64,000 nt of DNA from an uncultured Clostridia bacterium (GTDB lineage Bacteria; Bacillota; Clostridia; Lachnospirales; Cellulosilyticaceae): the NCBI GenBank assembly GCA_937921505.1, contig CAKZUB010000049.1, positions 43,546-107,545 on the forward strand, written 5' to 3'. Both the position numbers and the translations under genes were made by a program. Below are positions 1 to 8,385 of the stretch, piece after piece. Within the stretch, counting starts at the first letter, position 1. Every line of letters begins with the position of its first letter. The notes under the pieces are model-generated. The model saw nothing but the letters and a program-made list of their open reading frames with translations. It made no database searches and was not told the origin of the DNA.

Positions 1-625
1 GTAGTGGCAGCTCAATATCTGCATCTTGAAACATCGCTACAAAATTTGGAATAACTTTAACCATCATTACAAAAACTACAATAGCTACAACAACTAAAAC
101 AAGCGCCGGATAAGCTAATGCCTTCTTAAGTTTTCTCGTTGTTCCAAGTTGCACATCAAAATGGTCTACCACCTGATTTAGCACCACATCCAAATTACCC
201 GAAGCTTCTCCACATTCAATCATACTTACAAGAAGCTCTGGAAAAATCTTTTCATCCTCCGCAGCTTCTGATAAGGTTTTCCCCCGATTAACCTCATCAT
301 GCAGGTTAACAATGTGTTTTTTAAAGGCCTTATGGGTCGTCTGTTCAGCACAAATTTCAAGAGAGCGGCCTATACTAATACCCGCCTGAATCATCGCTGC
401 AAACTGCTTGCAAAAAAAGGTAATATCCATCATCTTGATAGGCTTTTGAAAAAAAGATATATCTCCCAAATCGCTATTAAGCGCTGTCTTTTTACGAATA
501 AAAATAGGATAAAGATACTTATCAGCTAAAAATCTTTTAACTAATTCTTCACTCTCAGTCTCTACCTCACCCTTTACAACCTTATTATTCAGTACATCCT
601 TCGCCTTATATAAGTAGGTTTCCAA
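1..625 (-). CDS. pilC: Type IV pilus inner-membrane protein PilC/GspF (partial)
   Basis: The gene runs off the left edge of the window, so only about the first 208 residues are present. It starts at a TTG codon (625-623) preceded by a GGGGGAG ribosome binding site; no ATG is available there. The translation begins METYLYKAKD and contains the T2SSF-type core FFCKQFAAMIQAGISI, then ECGEASGNLD, then a hydrophobic stretch (LAYPALVLVVVAIVVFVMMV). These are typical of PilC/GspF inner-membrane platform proteins, which anchor the assembly and retraction ATPases of the pilus. It follows pilT by 18 nt and is the third gene of a leftward pilB-pilT-pilC operon. The family assignment is firm. Whether the machine makes a type IV pilus or a related pseudopilus cannot be settled without the pilin genes beyond the edge. 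Confidence 0.9.
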   Translation of the reverse strand, partial: METYLYKAKDVLNNKVVKGEVETESEELVKRFLADKYLYPIFIRKKTALNSDLGDISFFQKPIKMMDITFFCKQFAAMIQAGISIGRSLEICAEQTTHKAFKKHIVNLHDEVNRGKTLSEAAEDEKIFPELLVSMIECGEASGNLDVVLNQVVDHFDVQLGTTRKLKKALAYPALVLVVVAIVVFVMMVKVIPNFVAMFQDADIELPL

Positions 626-643
626 AGCTCTCCCCCTTTCTCT

Positions 644-1711
644 TTAATACCTATCCACCAACCTCTTAAACTCCTCTTTAATCTGCGCATGATTAGTCGC
701 CATTTCCAAGGAAATCTTACCTTCCCGATAAAGCTTCACAATAGAACTATCCATAGTTACCATCCCATTTAGTCCCCCAGTCTGAATCTGAGAATAAATT
801 TGATGTGTCTTTCCTTCTCTTATCAGATTACTAATAGCCGGATTGCCAACCATAATTTCAAGTGCTATACACCTTCCTTTAATATCTGAACGCGGCAAAA
901 GCTGCTGTGAAATAACACCTTTTAAAATATTAGAAAGCTGCACTTTAATTTGTTGCTGCTGATGTGGTGGAAAAACATCTATAATTCTGTCTATCGTTTG
1001 TGGTGCTCCGATCGTATGCAAAGTACTCAACACAAGATGTCCTGTTTCTGCTGCTGTAATCGCTGTAGCAATCGTTTCTTGGTCTCGCATCTCTCCAACT
1101 AAAATAACATCTGGATCTTCTCTAAGTGCTGCCCGTAAAGCTTCTGAATAATTTCTACTGTCTATCCCTATTTCTCTTTGATTAACAATACTGTTTTTAT
1201 GCTTATGCAAATACTCAATAGGATCTTCCAGCGTTAAAATATGCCCTTTTCTTTTTTCATTAATATAATTAATCATCGTTGCAAGGGTCGTCGACTTACC
1301 ACTTCCTGTAGGACCTGTCACAAGAACTAACCCTCTTGTATTATTAGAAAGTGTTTCCAAGATATGCCTCGGCAGTCCTAACTGCTCCATAGAAGGAATA
1401 TTGATGCCAACTGCCCGAAGCGCTGCTGCATAAGTTCCTCTTTGTTTGAAAACATTCACCCTAAATCTACCAATTTGAGGAATAGCATAAGAAAAATCCA
1501 CTTCTCCCCACTCATCAAATTTTTTAGAAATAGTCTCATCTTTTTGAAGAAGCTGCTCTATAAGAGCTTTAGAATCCTCCGGTCCAAGCGGTGGCATATC
1601 AAGTCTCATAAGACTTCCATTTACCCTAATTACTGGGGGAATCCCTGTTGTAATATGAAGGTCAGATGCACCCTTATCATTTACAATTTCTAATAACGCA
1701 TCTATAGTCAT
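644..1711 (-). CDS. pilT: Type IV pilus retraction ATPase PilT
   Basis: This 355-residue protein has the length and layout of PilT, the hexameric ATPase that depolymerises pili and powers twitching motility. The N-terminal domain begins ALLEIVNDKGASDLHIT, a hallmark of the PilT/GspE superfamily. The Walker A motif GPTGSGKST lies at about residues 133-141, followed by an Asp box and Walker B region (DPDVILVGEMRD) and the His-box segment GHLVLSTLHT. Unlike PilB it lacks the tetracysteine zinc motif, which supports PilT over PilB. It lies 18 nt after pilB and 18 nt before pilC, so one transcript is likely, under the riboswitch at 3.6-3.7 kb. Presence of a retraction ATPase implies dynamic pili. 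Confidence 0.95.
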   Translation of the reverse strand: MTIDALLEIVNDKGASDLHITTGIPPVIRVNGSLMRLDMPPLGPEDSKALIEQLLQKDETISKKFDEWGEVDFSYAIPQIGRFRVNVFKQRGTYAAALRAVGINIPSMEQLGLPRHILETLSNNTRGLVLVTGPTGSGKSTTLATMINYINEKRKGHILTLEDPIEYLHKHKNSIVNQREIGIDSRNYSEALRAALREDPDVILVGEMRDQETIATAITAAETGHLVLSTLHTIGAPQTIDRIIDVFPPHQQQQIKVQLSNILKGVISQQLLPRSDIKGRCIALEIMVGNPAISNLIREGKTHQIYSQIQTGGLNGMVTMDSSIVKLYREGKISLEMATNHAQIKEEFKRLVDRY

Positions 1712-1729
1712 TACGCATCTCCTAACATT

Positions 1730-3412
1730 CTACTGTTCATAGGCTATTCTTAACATTTCTTCCATAGTGGTATGACCTTTAAGTACATTGTAGTAAGCAT
1801 TATCCCACAACGAACGCATCCCTCTTTGCACTGCTTTTTCTTTGATCTCGTCTGTATTTAAACTGCCGCCTGCTATAGCTTCTTGCAGTATATTATCTAC
1901 CACTAATACTTCATGTACAGCTATTCTGCCTTTATAGCCTGTATGATTACAAACGCTGCACCCTCTTGGACTATAAACTGGAGTCCCCTCTTTGATTTTA
2001 TAAATAAGTTCTTCAGTAGCTGTTACTGTATGCTTAATTCTGCAGTTGGGACAAACCTTTCTGACAAGTCGCTGAGAAATAATACCTTTTACAGCTGCCC
2101 CTACCATAAAGGTTTCGGTTCCCATATCAATAAGCCGTGCAATAGAACTTGCTGCATCATTCGTATGGAGCGTACTTAGAACAAGATGACCTGTTATCGC
2201 AGCTCTTATAGCAATACTGCTTGTTTCACTGTCTCTCATTTCTCCTACCATAATGACATCAGGGTCTTGTCTTAATATAGATCTTAAGCAATTTGCAAAA
2301 GTTAAACCTATTTTTGTATGCACTGCAACCTGATTAATACCTTCTATCATATTTTCAACGGGATCTTCTACTGTCACAATATTGATATGATCATTATTAA
2401 GTGCACTAAGTGCTGCCGAAAGAGTTGTCGATTTACCACTTCCTGTAGGACCTGTTACCAAAATAATGCCGTGAGGATTTTTAAGCAAATTTTCAACCTT
2501 CTTAAAATCTTCTGGGTGAAAACCAAGATCTTGTAATGCCAAGTTGCTTCCTTTGCGATAAATAAAACGAATAACTGTTTTTTCACCGTAAATAGTAGGT
2601 AAAATACTGATCCTTAGATCTACTTGTCCCACACTCGCTTGCTTTGTCATCCTACCATCTTGTGGCAGCCTTCTCTCAGCAATATCAAGACTAGATAAGA
2701 TTTTAATTCTTGTAGTAATCGCATTAAGCATTTCTTTTTTTACTTTTTCCATTTCATGAAGTTGCCCATCTACTCTATATCTTACACGTACATAATGTTC
2801 AAAGGGTTCGATGTGTAAATCTGATGCTCCTTTTAAGATGGCTCTTTGCAAAAAGTTATTAACGAGTTGAATCATAGGTGCATTTTCTGCTGTTTCATCT
2901 ACTTCTTCTCGAACCTGCTTATGAGCTTCTTCTTGCAGCTGACGTTCTACTTCAAATACAATATTTTTAGTTTTCGCCGAAGTGTAAGTTTGATGAATAA
3001 GATTTTCTATCTCACCACCTAGAGCTATCAGCGGAATGATTTCCATTTTAGTGGAAAGTTTAAGATCATCTAATGCAAACATATCCAGAGGATCTTTCAT
3101 AGCTACTTTAAGTTTATCCCCATCTATGCCTACAGCTATAACCGTATATCTTCTGGCAATACTCTCTGGCACCTTAGAAGCGATTTTATAATCTATCGTA
3201 TACTTTTCTAAATCCATATGAGGAATACCAAGCTGAAATTCTAAGGCTCCTAGGATATCTTTATCCGTAATAATGCCCTGTTCGACTAATATTTCTCCTA
3301 TCTTTTTATTTGTACGGTGCTGCTCTTTAATCCCCCACTCTAATTGCTCTTTGGTGATCATACCTGTTTCATAAAGCAAATCCCCGAGTCTTTTTCTTTC
3401 TACTTTTCTCAT
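1730..3412 (-). CDS. pilB: Type IV pilus assembly ATPase PilB with N-terminal MshEN domain
   Basis: This is the cytoplasmic motor that extends type IV pili, about 560 residues. Residues about 8-60 contain two tandem motifs (RLGDLLYETGMIT... and KIGEILVEQGIIT...) matching the MshEN signature, a domain known to bind c-di-GMP in several PilB/GspE proteins. The ATPase core follows: Walker A GPTGSGKST near residue 325, Walker B region DPDVIMVGEMRD, and a four-cysteine zinc motif (CPNC...CSVC). An upstream ATG at 3418 touches the GGGGAG ribosome binding site directly, so I prefer the ATG at 3412, which has 6 nt spacing. It is first in the pilBTC operon, about 180 nt after a riboswitch terminator. 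Nucleotide binding by this particular MshEN domain is inferred from the motif only. Confidence 0.95.
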   Translation of the reverse strand: MRKVERKRLGDLLYETGMITKEQLEWGIKEQHRTNKKIGEILVEQGIITDKDILGALEFQLGIPHMDLEKYTIDYKIASKVPESIARRYTVIAVGIDGDKLKVAMKDPLDMFALDDLKLSTKMEIIPLIALGGEIENLIHQTYTSAKTKNIVFEVERQLQEEAHKQVREEVDETAENAPMIQLVNNFLQRAILKGASDLHIEPFEHYVRVRYRVDGQLHEMEKVKKEMLNAITTRIKILSSLDIAERRLPQDGRMTKQASVGQVDLRISILPTIYGEKTVIRFIYRKGSNLALQDLGFHPEDFKKVENLLKNPHGIILVTGPTGSGKSTTLSAALSALNNDHINIVTVEDPVENMIEGINQVAVHTKIGLTFANCLRSILRQDPDVIMVGEMRDSETSSIAIRAAITGHLVLSTLHTNDAASSIARLIDMGTETFMVGAAVKGIISQRLVRKVCPNCRIKHTVTATEELIYKIKEGTPVYSPRGCSVCNHTGYKGRIAVHEVLVVDNILQEAIAGGSLNTDEIKEKAVQRGMRSLWDNAYYNVLKGHTTMEEMLRIAYEQ

Positions 3413-3596
3413 AGACATCTCCCCGAATTACCTTGATGTATCTTTCCTTAATCTACTAAATATTTTAGATGATCGTTTATTATTAATCATGTGCTTAATA
3501 TACATATTTTGTAAATTCCTAGCTTTATTATAGCCTTATTGTTAGAAAATTATCAACAATTTTATTAAAATTTATTTATTAACTTATAAAAGGGTA

Positions 3597-3702
3597 ATAA
3601 AAAAGCCAATAATTAGTCAAACTAATCACTGGCCGGTTGCACCACTCGCTCCAATTCTCTAGGTGCCCACATATAGAGAATGTTTCATTGCTCCCACATA
3701 TT
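3597..3702 (-). ncRNA. c-di-GMP-II riboswitch with terminator, leader of the pil operon
   Basis: On the minus strand the RNA contains AGCAATGAAA, then ATTCTCTA, GTGGGCACC, TAGAGAAT and GTGGTGCAACCGGCC. GGGCAC...GTGCAACCG(A/G)CC is the signature core of the class II cyclic-di-GMP aptamer. GCACC/GGTGC form its helix, and ATTCTCTA/TAGAGAAT give the expected 8-bp pseudoknot. An intrinsic terminator follows at once (GCCAGTGATTAG stem, 3'-TTTTTT at 3598-3603). Its 5' arm overlaps the aptamer's 3' end, so ligand binding and termination should compete. The switch lies about 185 nt before pilB. By analogy with type IV pilus riboswitches in Clostridioides, c-di-GMP probably turns expression on; the direction is inference. 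Confidence 0.9.
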
Positions 3703-3886
3703 TTCAATTTCTTTAACTTTTTCAAAAACTTATTTCAATTTAAAACAAAAAATATATTAAAATATTATTATTTTCTTAATAAGGTAAATTATAACATATT
3801 ATTTAAGATTTAATCAAGCATACAATTAAATAATGTCTTTTAAAAAGGAAATTTTATACTTTAATCCTTTAAATAACGTTCTTAAA

Positions 3887-3915
3887 TTGACGTTTTGACC
3901 ATAACATGGTAGATT
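3887..3915 (+). promoter_or_regulatory. Sigma-A-type promoter for the lysine riboswitch transcript
   Basis: TTGACG (3887-3892) and TAGATT (3910-3915) are separated by 17 nt, a good vegetative promoter. It lies about 35 nt before the lysine aptamer. This is pattern-based only; an alternative -10 (TATATA) lies a few bases downstream. Confidence 0.5.
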
Positions 3916-3947
3916 ATATAAGAATAACTAATCATTATGTTAGACTT

Positions 3948-4157
3948 AAAGGATAGAGGTGCGGTACTTATCAGTATATATACTAATGTGAGCAGAGTGA
4001 AGTATATAGAAAGGAAGTACTGCCGAAGCATAATTCTATTGCTTAAAAGGATTATGCTGGTGCTTAATAAAATATATTAAGTACTGTCATACAATGCTTT
4101 GTATGGAGAGCTATCTGCCATGTGAATTTCCCTATGAATCTCACATCCTTTTTGTTC
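3948..4157 (+). ncRNA. Lysine (L-box) riboswitch with terminator
   Basis: The leader matches the L-box class closely: GATAGAGGTGCGG near 3952, GTGAGCAGAGTGA, AGAAAGGAAGTACTGCCGAAGC, a long arm with GCTGGTGCTTAATAA, then CTGTCATACAA...TTGTATGGAGAGCTATC. The outer helix is GATAG/CTATC. After the aptamer, ATGTGAATT...AATCTCACAT followed by CCTTTTTGTT (about 4120-4157) forms an intrinsic terminator. In this class lysine binding normally shuts off downstream expression. The next gene is an NhaC-family transporter, so the switch argues for lysine uptake rather than sodium/proton exchange. Confidence 0.93.
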
Positions 4158-4190
4158 TATACACCCAAACCAAAAAGGAGGATTTTTATT

Positions 4191-5930
4191 ATGAAAAAAA
4201 AGAATTTCAAAGTACTTCTCACCATCATTCTTTTTACCACACTTCTAGCAGCCTCAAATCTTATGGCTTCTGATGCTGTAGAGAATGCCAAGGCGGCCAA
4301 TGCACTTAAATATGGCTTTTTAACACTGATTCCCCCACTTCTTGCTATCGTACTTGCCTTTATTACAAAAAATGTTATCATTTCATTATTTATTGGGGTT
4401 TTATCAGGAACTTTTATGATTGCACTCAATGATTATTCAATTTTCACCGCAATTTATATGTCTTTTGAAAAATTTACTTATGCGGCACTTGGATCTCTTG
4501 CTGATTCATGGAATGCTGGAATTATTCTTCAAGTACTTACAATAGGTGGTCTTATTGCCCTTATTTCCAAACTTGGCGGTGCAAAAGCTGTTGCTGAAAC
4601 GCTTGCTAAACATGCTAAAACAGCTAAAAGCTCTCAGCTTATTACTTGGGTTTTAGGTCTGTTTATATTCTTTGATGATTATGCTAACTCTCTTATTGTT
4701 GGCCCTATTATGAGACCTGTTACAGATAAACAAAATGTTTCTCGTGAAAAGCTAAGCTTTATCATTGATGCGACTGCAGCACCTATCGCTGGGATTATGT
4801 TTGTCTCTACTTGGATAGGTTATGAACTCAGTGTTATAAAAGATGGTTTTGGTCAAATAGGCCAAGATGTCTCACCTTTCAATATTTTTATTGAAACGAT
4901 TCCTTTTAGATTCTATAACATTTTAATGCTTCTTTTTGTTGTTTTCATCGTTATGACACTCAGAGACTTTGGTCCTATGTATAAAGCTGAAAAACGCGCT
5001 AGACTTACTGGCAAAGTTATAAGAGACGGCGCTATTCCTCTTGCAGGAGCTGAACTTGATGAAATGACTCCAAAGAGTAATATTAAGCTTTCTGTATGGA
5101 ATGCTATTGTTCCTATTGGCTCATTAATTGCAGGTTCGTTGCTTCTGTTTTATTTTAACGGAAGAGCTGCTATTATGGGTGATGCTGATGCTGAAATGCT
5201 TGATCTTATGCAAAATTCACCAGCCTCTTTTCTTGCTATTCGCGAGGCCTTTGGTGCTTCTGATGCAGCGATCGTTCTTTTTCAAGCTGCTCTTATAGCT
5301 TCAATAATTACAATTCTTATGGGACTCTTTCAAAAAGCATGGACACTTAAAGAATCTTTGGATATATGGGTTACAGGTATGAAATCTTTACTTATAACAG
5401 GCGTTATCCTTATCCTTGCTTGGTCACTTTCTGGTGTCATCAAAGAACTCGGCACAGCTCACTTCTTAGCTAACTTCTTAGAAGGTGCTATTCCTCCGTT
5501 CTTACTGCCATCTCTTATCTTTATCTTTGCTTGCCTTATATCTTTTGCAACAGGGACAAGCTATGGGACGATGGGTATTTTGATGCCACTAACTATTCCT
5601 ATTGCTCATCAAATAGGCGGAGGATCTTACGAACTTATCATCTTTAGTATCAGTGCAGTCCTTTCTGGCGCTATACTTGGAGACCACTCTTCACCTATAT
5701 CTGATACAACCATACTCTCTTCAATGGGAGCAGCATGTGATCACCTTGACCACGTCAACACACAATTACCTTACGCCCTTACAATAGGTGCCCTCTCTGT
5801 TCTAGTAGGCTACTTACCACTTGGACTTGGACTACCTATTTACATTGTACTGCCACTAGCTATTGTGGTTACTTTCCTCATCGTAAGATTCGTAGGTAAA
5901 CGTGTAGATACACCAGAGGCAACTAAATAA
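4191..5930 (+). CDS. NhaC-family transporter, predicted lysine transporter
   Basis: The 579-residue, highly hydrophobic protein has an N-terminal membrane segment (possible signal peptide) and repeated hydrophobic helices. Motifs such as FFDDYANSLIVGP and FATGTSYGTMGI, and SGAILGDHSSPISDTT near the end, are typical of the NhaC/YheL-type Na+/H+ antiporter superfamily. The start is the ATG at 4191, 10 nt after AAGGAGG; an in-frame ATG at 4122 overlaps the riboswitch and has no ribosome binding site. A lysine riboswitch precedes it. Lysine-riboswitch-linked NhaC-like proteins have been predicted by comparative genomics to be lysine transporters (LysW group), so I favour lysine uptake over ion exchange. 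A strong terminator follows at 5941. Confidence 0.85.
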   Translation: MKKKNFKVLLTIILFTTLLAASNLMASDAVENAKAANALKYGFLTLIPPLLAIVLAFITKNVIISLFIGVLSGTFMIALNDYSIFTAIYMSFEKFTYAALGSLADSWNAGIILQVLTIGGLIALISKLGGAKAVAETLAKHAKTAKSSQLITWVLGLFIFFDDYANSLIVGPIMRPVTDKQNVSREKLSFIIDATAAPIAGIMFVSTWIGYELSVIKDGFGQIGQDVSPFNIFIETIPFRFYNILMLLFVVFIVMTLRDFGPMYKAEKRARLTGKVIRDGAIPLAGAELDEMTPKSNIKLSVWNAIVPIGSLIAGSLLLFYFNGRAAIMGDADAEMLDLMQNSPASFLAIREAFGASDAAIVLFQAALIASIITILMGLFQKAWTLKESLDIWVTGMKSLLITGVILILAWSLSGVIKELGTAHFLANFLEGAIPPFLLPSLIFIFACLISFATGTSYGTMGILMPLTIPIAHQIGGGSYELIIFSISAVLSGAILGDHSSPISDTTILSSMGAACDHLDHVNTQLPYALTIGALSVLVGYLPLGLGLPIYIVLPLAIVVTFLIVRFVGKRVDTPEATK

Positions 5931-5940
5931 TAATAAATTA

Positions 5941-5972
5941 ACAGGGTAAGCTTCGTGCTTGCCCTGTTTTTA
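5941..5972 (+). terminator. Intrinsic terminator of the lysine transporter gene
   Basis: ACAGGG-AAGC-TTCGT-GCTT-CCCTGT followed by TTTTAG lies 10 nt after the stop codon, a standard rho-independent terminator for the rightward transcript. Confidence 0.85.
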
Positions 5973-6064
5973 GTTGTTCTTCCATCTTTATACCTTTTGC
6001 ATATCGCAAGCTTTGCTTGTGATACTGCCATGAAAGTGTTTTTCTTTCAACCCTATCACAACGC

Positions 6065-6103
6065 AAAAAGAGGCAAGCCTGATATACATGCTTGCCTCTT
6101 TTT
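6065..6103. terminator. Symmetric hairpin, possible bidirectional terminator
   Basis: A perfect 14-bp stem AAAAAGAGGCAAGC / GCTTGCCTCTTTTT encloses an 11-nt loop. Flanking A and T runs allow termination on both strands. It sits in a gene-free stretch (5931-6553), which also holds a small GCAAGCTTTGCTTG palindrome near 6007 and the two palindromic repeats described separately. Confidence 0.7.
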
Positions 6104-6127
6104 GAGCTGTGACATTGCCAGCCATCC

Positions 6128-6300
6128 TATTACAAAAATTCCACTCTATTAAACCCAGCAAGTGAGGGAGGATAGTATCTTTAGACGCGACTTGGATACA
6201 TGTGACGGAGCGGAGAAAGATAGCTATCCTCCCTCACTTGCGGACGTTGTCAATAACATTCGTTTGAGAATGCACATCATCATTATCACTCTTCACATAA
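6128..6300. repeat. Palindromic repeat unit, copy A
   Basis: The unit contains an 18-bp inverted repeat, GCAAGTGAGGGAGGATAG (6158-6175) with its exact complement at 6224-6241. The pairing continues inward through TATCTTT/AAAGATA. The loop holds GACGCGACTTGGATACATG and GACGGAGCGG. Flanking sequence (CTCTATTAAACC upstream, CGGACGTTG and CACTCTTCACATAA downstream) is shared with copy B 204 bp away. It has no convincing coding content, and I know no named family for it. It could be a REP/MITE-like element or a structured RNA. Confidence 0.75.
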
Positions 6301-6330
6301 CTATTGCCCCTGAACAAACTACCAATAATA

Positions 6331-6505
6331 CTATTACAAAGATTCAACTCTATTAAACCTAGCAAGGGGAGGGAGGATAGTATCTTTAGACGCGACTTGG
6401 ATACATGTGACGGAGCGGAGAAAGATAGCTATCCTCCCTCCCCTTGCGGACGTTGCCAATAACATCCACTTGAGAATACCCCTCATCATTACCACTCTTC
6501 ACATA
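6331..6505. repeat. Palindromic repeat unit, copy B
   Basis: This is a second copy of the same unit. Its central part is identical to copy A, but the stem arms differ: the left arm reads CAAGGGGAGGGAGGATAG and the right arm CTATCCTCCCTCCCCTTG. Both arms changed together, so perfect pairing is kept. It ends beside the terminator of the neighbouring leftward operon. Confidence 0.75.
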
Positions 6506-6536
6506 AAAAAAAGACAAGCCCGAAAGCTTGTCTCTA
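6505..6536 (-). terminator. Intrinsic terminator of the GGGtGRT operon
   Basis: Read leftward, AGACAAGC-TTTCGG-GCTTGTCT is followed by an eight-base T run. It lies about 20 nt after the stop of the GGGtGRT gene. Confidence 0.85.
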
Positions 6537-6553
6537 TAATTTACTTGACTTAA

Positions 6554-7555
6554 TTACTTACTCATTGCCTCTTCAATAGCAACTGCCACTGCAACAGTAG
6601 CTCCTACCATTGGGTTGTTACCCATCCCAATAAGTCCCATCATTTCTACATGGGCCGGTACTGAAGATGAACCAGCAAATTGTGCATCTGAGTGCATTCT
6701 ACCCATAGTATCAGTCATACCATAAGAAGCAGGACCTGCTGCCATGTTATCTGGGTGAAGTGTACGACCTGTACCCCCACCTGATGCTACTGAGAAATAT
6801 TTTTTGCCTTGTTCGATACATTCTTTTTTGTAAGTTCCAGCAACTGGATGTTGGAAACGTGTTGGGTTAGTTGAGTTACCTGTTATAGATACACCAACGT
6901 TTTCTAAGTGCATAATAGCTACACCTTCTCTAACATCATCTGCTCCATAACAACGTACTTTTGCACGCTCTCCCTTTGAATAAGCAATCTCTTTAACAAT
7001 TGATACGACACCTGTTGCATAATCAAATTTTGTTTGTACATATGTAAACCCATTAATACGAGAAATTACTTGTGCTGCATCTTTTCCAAGACCATTTAAG
7101 ATAACTTTAAGGTCAGCTTCACGTACTTTATTCGCAGAACGCGCAATACCAATCGCCCCCTCAGCTGCTGCAAAACTTTCATGTCCAGCAAGGAACGCAA
7201 AACATTTTGTTTCTTCACGCAGAAGCATTGCTCCTAAATTACCATGGCCAATACCAACTTTTCTGTCATCTGCAACTGAACCTGGTATACAGAATGCTTG
7301 AAGACCTTCTCCAATAGCTTCTGCAGCCTCTGCTGCTACTTTACATCCTTTTTTAATGGCAATGGCTGCCCCTACTACATATGCCCAACAGGCATTTTCA
7401 AATGCAATAGATTGAATAGATTTTGTTAAGTTATAGGCATCTACACCTTTTTCATCGCAAATTGCCTTTGCTTCTTCTATATCTTTAATGCCGTACTGAT
7501 TTAAAGCTGCATTAATTTGGTTGATTCTTCTATCATAAGACTCAAATAATGGCAT
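6554..7555 (-). CDS. GGGtGRT family protein
   Basis: The 333-residue soluble protein carries the family signature SVASGGGTGRTLHPDN in its last quarter, followed by glycine- and methionine-rich stretches (HVEMMGLIGMGNNPM). It belongs to the GGGtGRT family, whose biochemical role I do not know to be established. It begins at an ATG with GGAGGT upstream, 17 nt after the NifU-like scaffold gene, so the two are co-transcribed. Conserved acidic and cysteine residues (FENACWAYVVGAA, EETKCFAFLAGHES) may matter, but no cofactor motif can be proven. The pairing with a NifU-type scaffold suggests a role in handling iron-sulfur clusters or another metal or sulfur cofactor; that is inference. Confidence 0.85.
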   Translation of the reverse strand: MPLFESYDRRINQINAALNQYGIKDIEEAKAICDEKGVDAYNLTKSIQSIAFENACWAYVVGAAIAIKKGCKVAAEAAEAIGEGLQAFCIPGSVADDRKVGIGHGNLGAMLLREETKCFAFLAGHESFAAAEGAIGIARSANKVREADLKVILNGLGKDAAQVISRINGFTYVQTKFDYATGVVSIVKEIAYSKGERAKVRCYGADDVREGVAIMHLENVGVSITGNSTNPTRFQHPVAGTYKKECIEQGKKYFSVASGGGTGRTLHPDNMAAGPASYGMTDTMGRMHSDAQFAGSSSVPAHVEMMGLIGMGNNPMVGATVAVAVAIEEAMSK

Positions 7556-7572
7556 TTCTTTTGCACCTCCCT

Positions 7573-8265
7573 TTACTCATGTCTTGGGTCAATTGTACGA
7601 GTAGCTTCGTCGAATCTACCGTATTGACCTGTGGCTTTTTGTATTGCTTCGTTTGCATCGGTTCCTTTTTTAATCATGTCCATCATTTTTCCAAAATGAA
7701 CAAATTTGTAACCTATAATTTGATCTTCATCATCAAGAGCAATTTCAGTTACGTAACCTTCTGCCATTTCTAAATAGCGAGGACCCTTAGCTTTTGTTGA
7801 ATACATCGTACCAACTTGACTACGAAGACCTTTTCCTAAATCTTCAAGTCCTGCACCGATCGGAAGACCTCCCTCTGAAAAAGCTGTTTGAGTTCTTCCG
7901 TATACGATTTGCAAGAAAAGCTCACGCATAGCTGTGTTGATCGCATCGCAGACAAGGTCTGTATTAAGCGCTTCTAAAATAGTTTTGCCTGTTAAGATCT
8001 CTGCCGCCATAGCTGCTGAGTGAGTCATCCCAGAACATCCTACTGTTTCAACTAATGCTTCTTCGATAATTCCGTCTTTAACATTTAATGTAAGTTTACA
8101 TGCCCCTTGTTGTGGTGCACACCAGCCTACACCATGTGTAAGGCCGCTAATATCTTTTATTTCTTTTGCTTGTACCCATTTTCCTTCTTCTGGAATTGGT
8201 GCTGAGCCGTGGTTAACCCCTTTTGCTACTGGGCACATTAATTCTACTTCATGTGAATACATCAT
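7573..8265 (-). CDS. NifU-like iron-sulfur cluster assembly scaffold protein
   Basis: The protein (about 230 residues) resembles the NifU/IscU N-terminal domain, with conserved cysteines in the contexts VGWCAPQQGACKL, ETVGCSGMTHSA and TDLVCDAINTA. This is a divergent scaffold lineage rather than the classical SUF-linked SufU. Two in-frame ATGs exist: the one at 8271 is only 2 nt from AAAGGAG, so the ATG at 8265, with 8 nt spacing, is the more likely start. It is first in a two-gene leftward operon with the GGGtGRT gene. No cysteine desulfurase is nearby, so sulfur must come from elsewhere. Confidence 0.8.
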   Translation of the reverse strand: MMYSHEVELMCPVAKGVNHGSAPIPEEGKWVQAKEIKDISGLTHGVGWCAPQQGACKLTLNVKDGIIEEALVETVGCSGMTHSAAMAAEILTGKTILEALNTDLVCDAINTAMRELFLQIVYGRTQTAFSEGGLPIGAGLEDLGKGLRSQVGTMYSTKAKGPRYLEMAEGYVTEIALDDEDQIIGYKFVHFGKMMDMIKKGTDANEAIQKATGQYGRFDEATRTIDPRHE

Positions 8266-8385
8266 TGTCATGACTCCTTTCCACTTATATATATTTAAAG
8301 ATATCTCTTTAAATCAAAAAATTAACAATACAATCTTATTGTATAGTCGGTTAAGGAATCTGTCAATATTTATCAGTTTTTAAAT

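Noticed and set aside
299..529. Plus-strand frame inside pilC
   Set aside because: The minus strand clearly encodes PilC from a TTG start at 625.
3597..3702. SAM-I riboswitch, suggested by GCAACCGGC
   Set aside because: The surrounding elements (GGGCAC, GTGCAACCG, 8-bp pseudoknot) fit c-di-GMP-II, and the SAM-I core GATGAAGCCC is missing.
6162..6356. Small open frames through the palindromic repeat
   Set aside because: They have no ribosome binding site, run through the inverted repeat and give low-complexity peptides.
6128..6505. Palindromic repeats as a CRISPR array
   Set aside because: There are only two units, 204 bp apart, each with a long internal hairpin; no regular short repeats and no cas genes.
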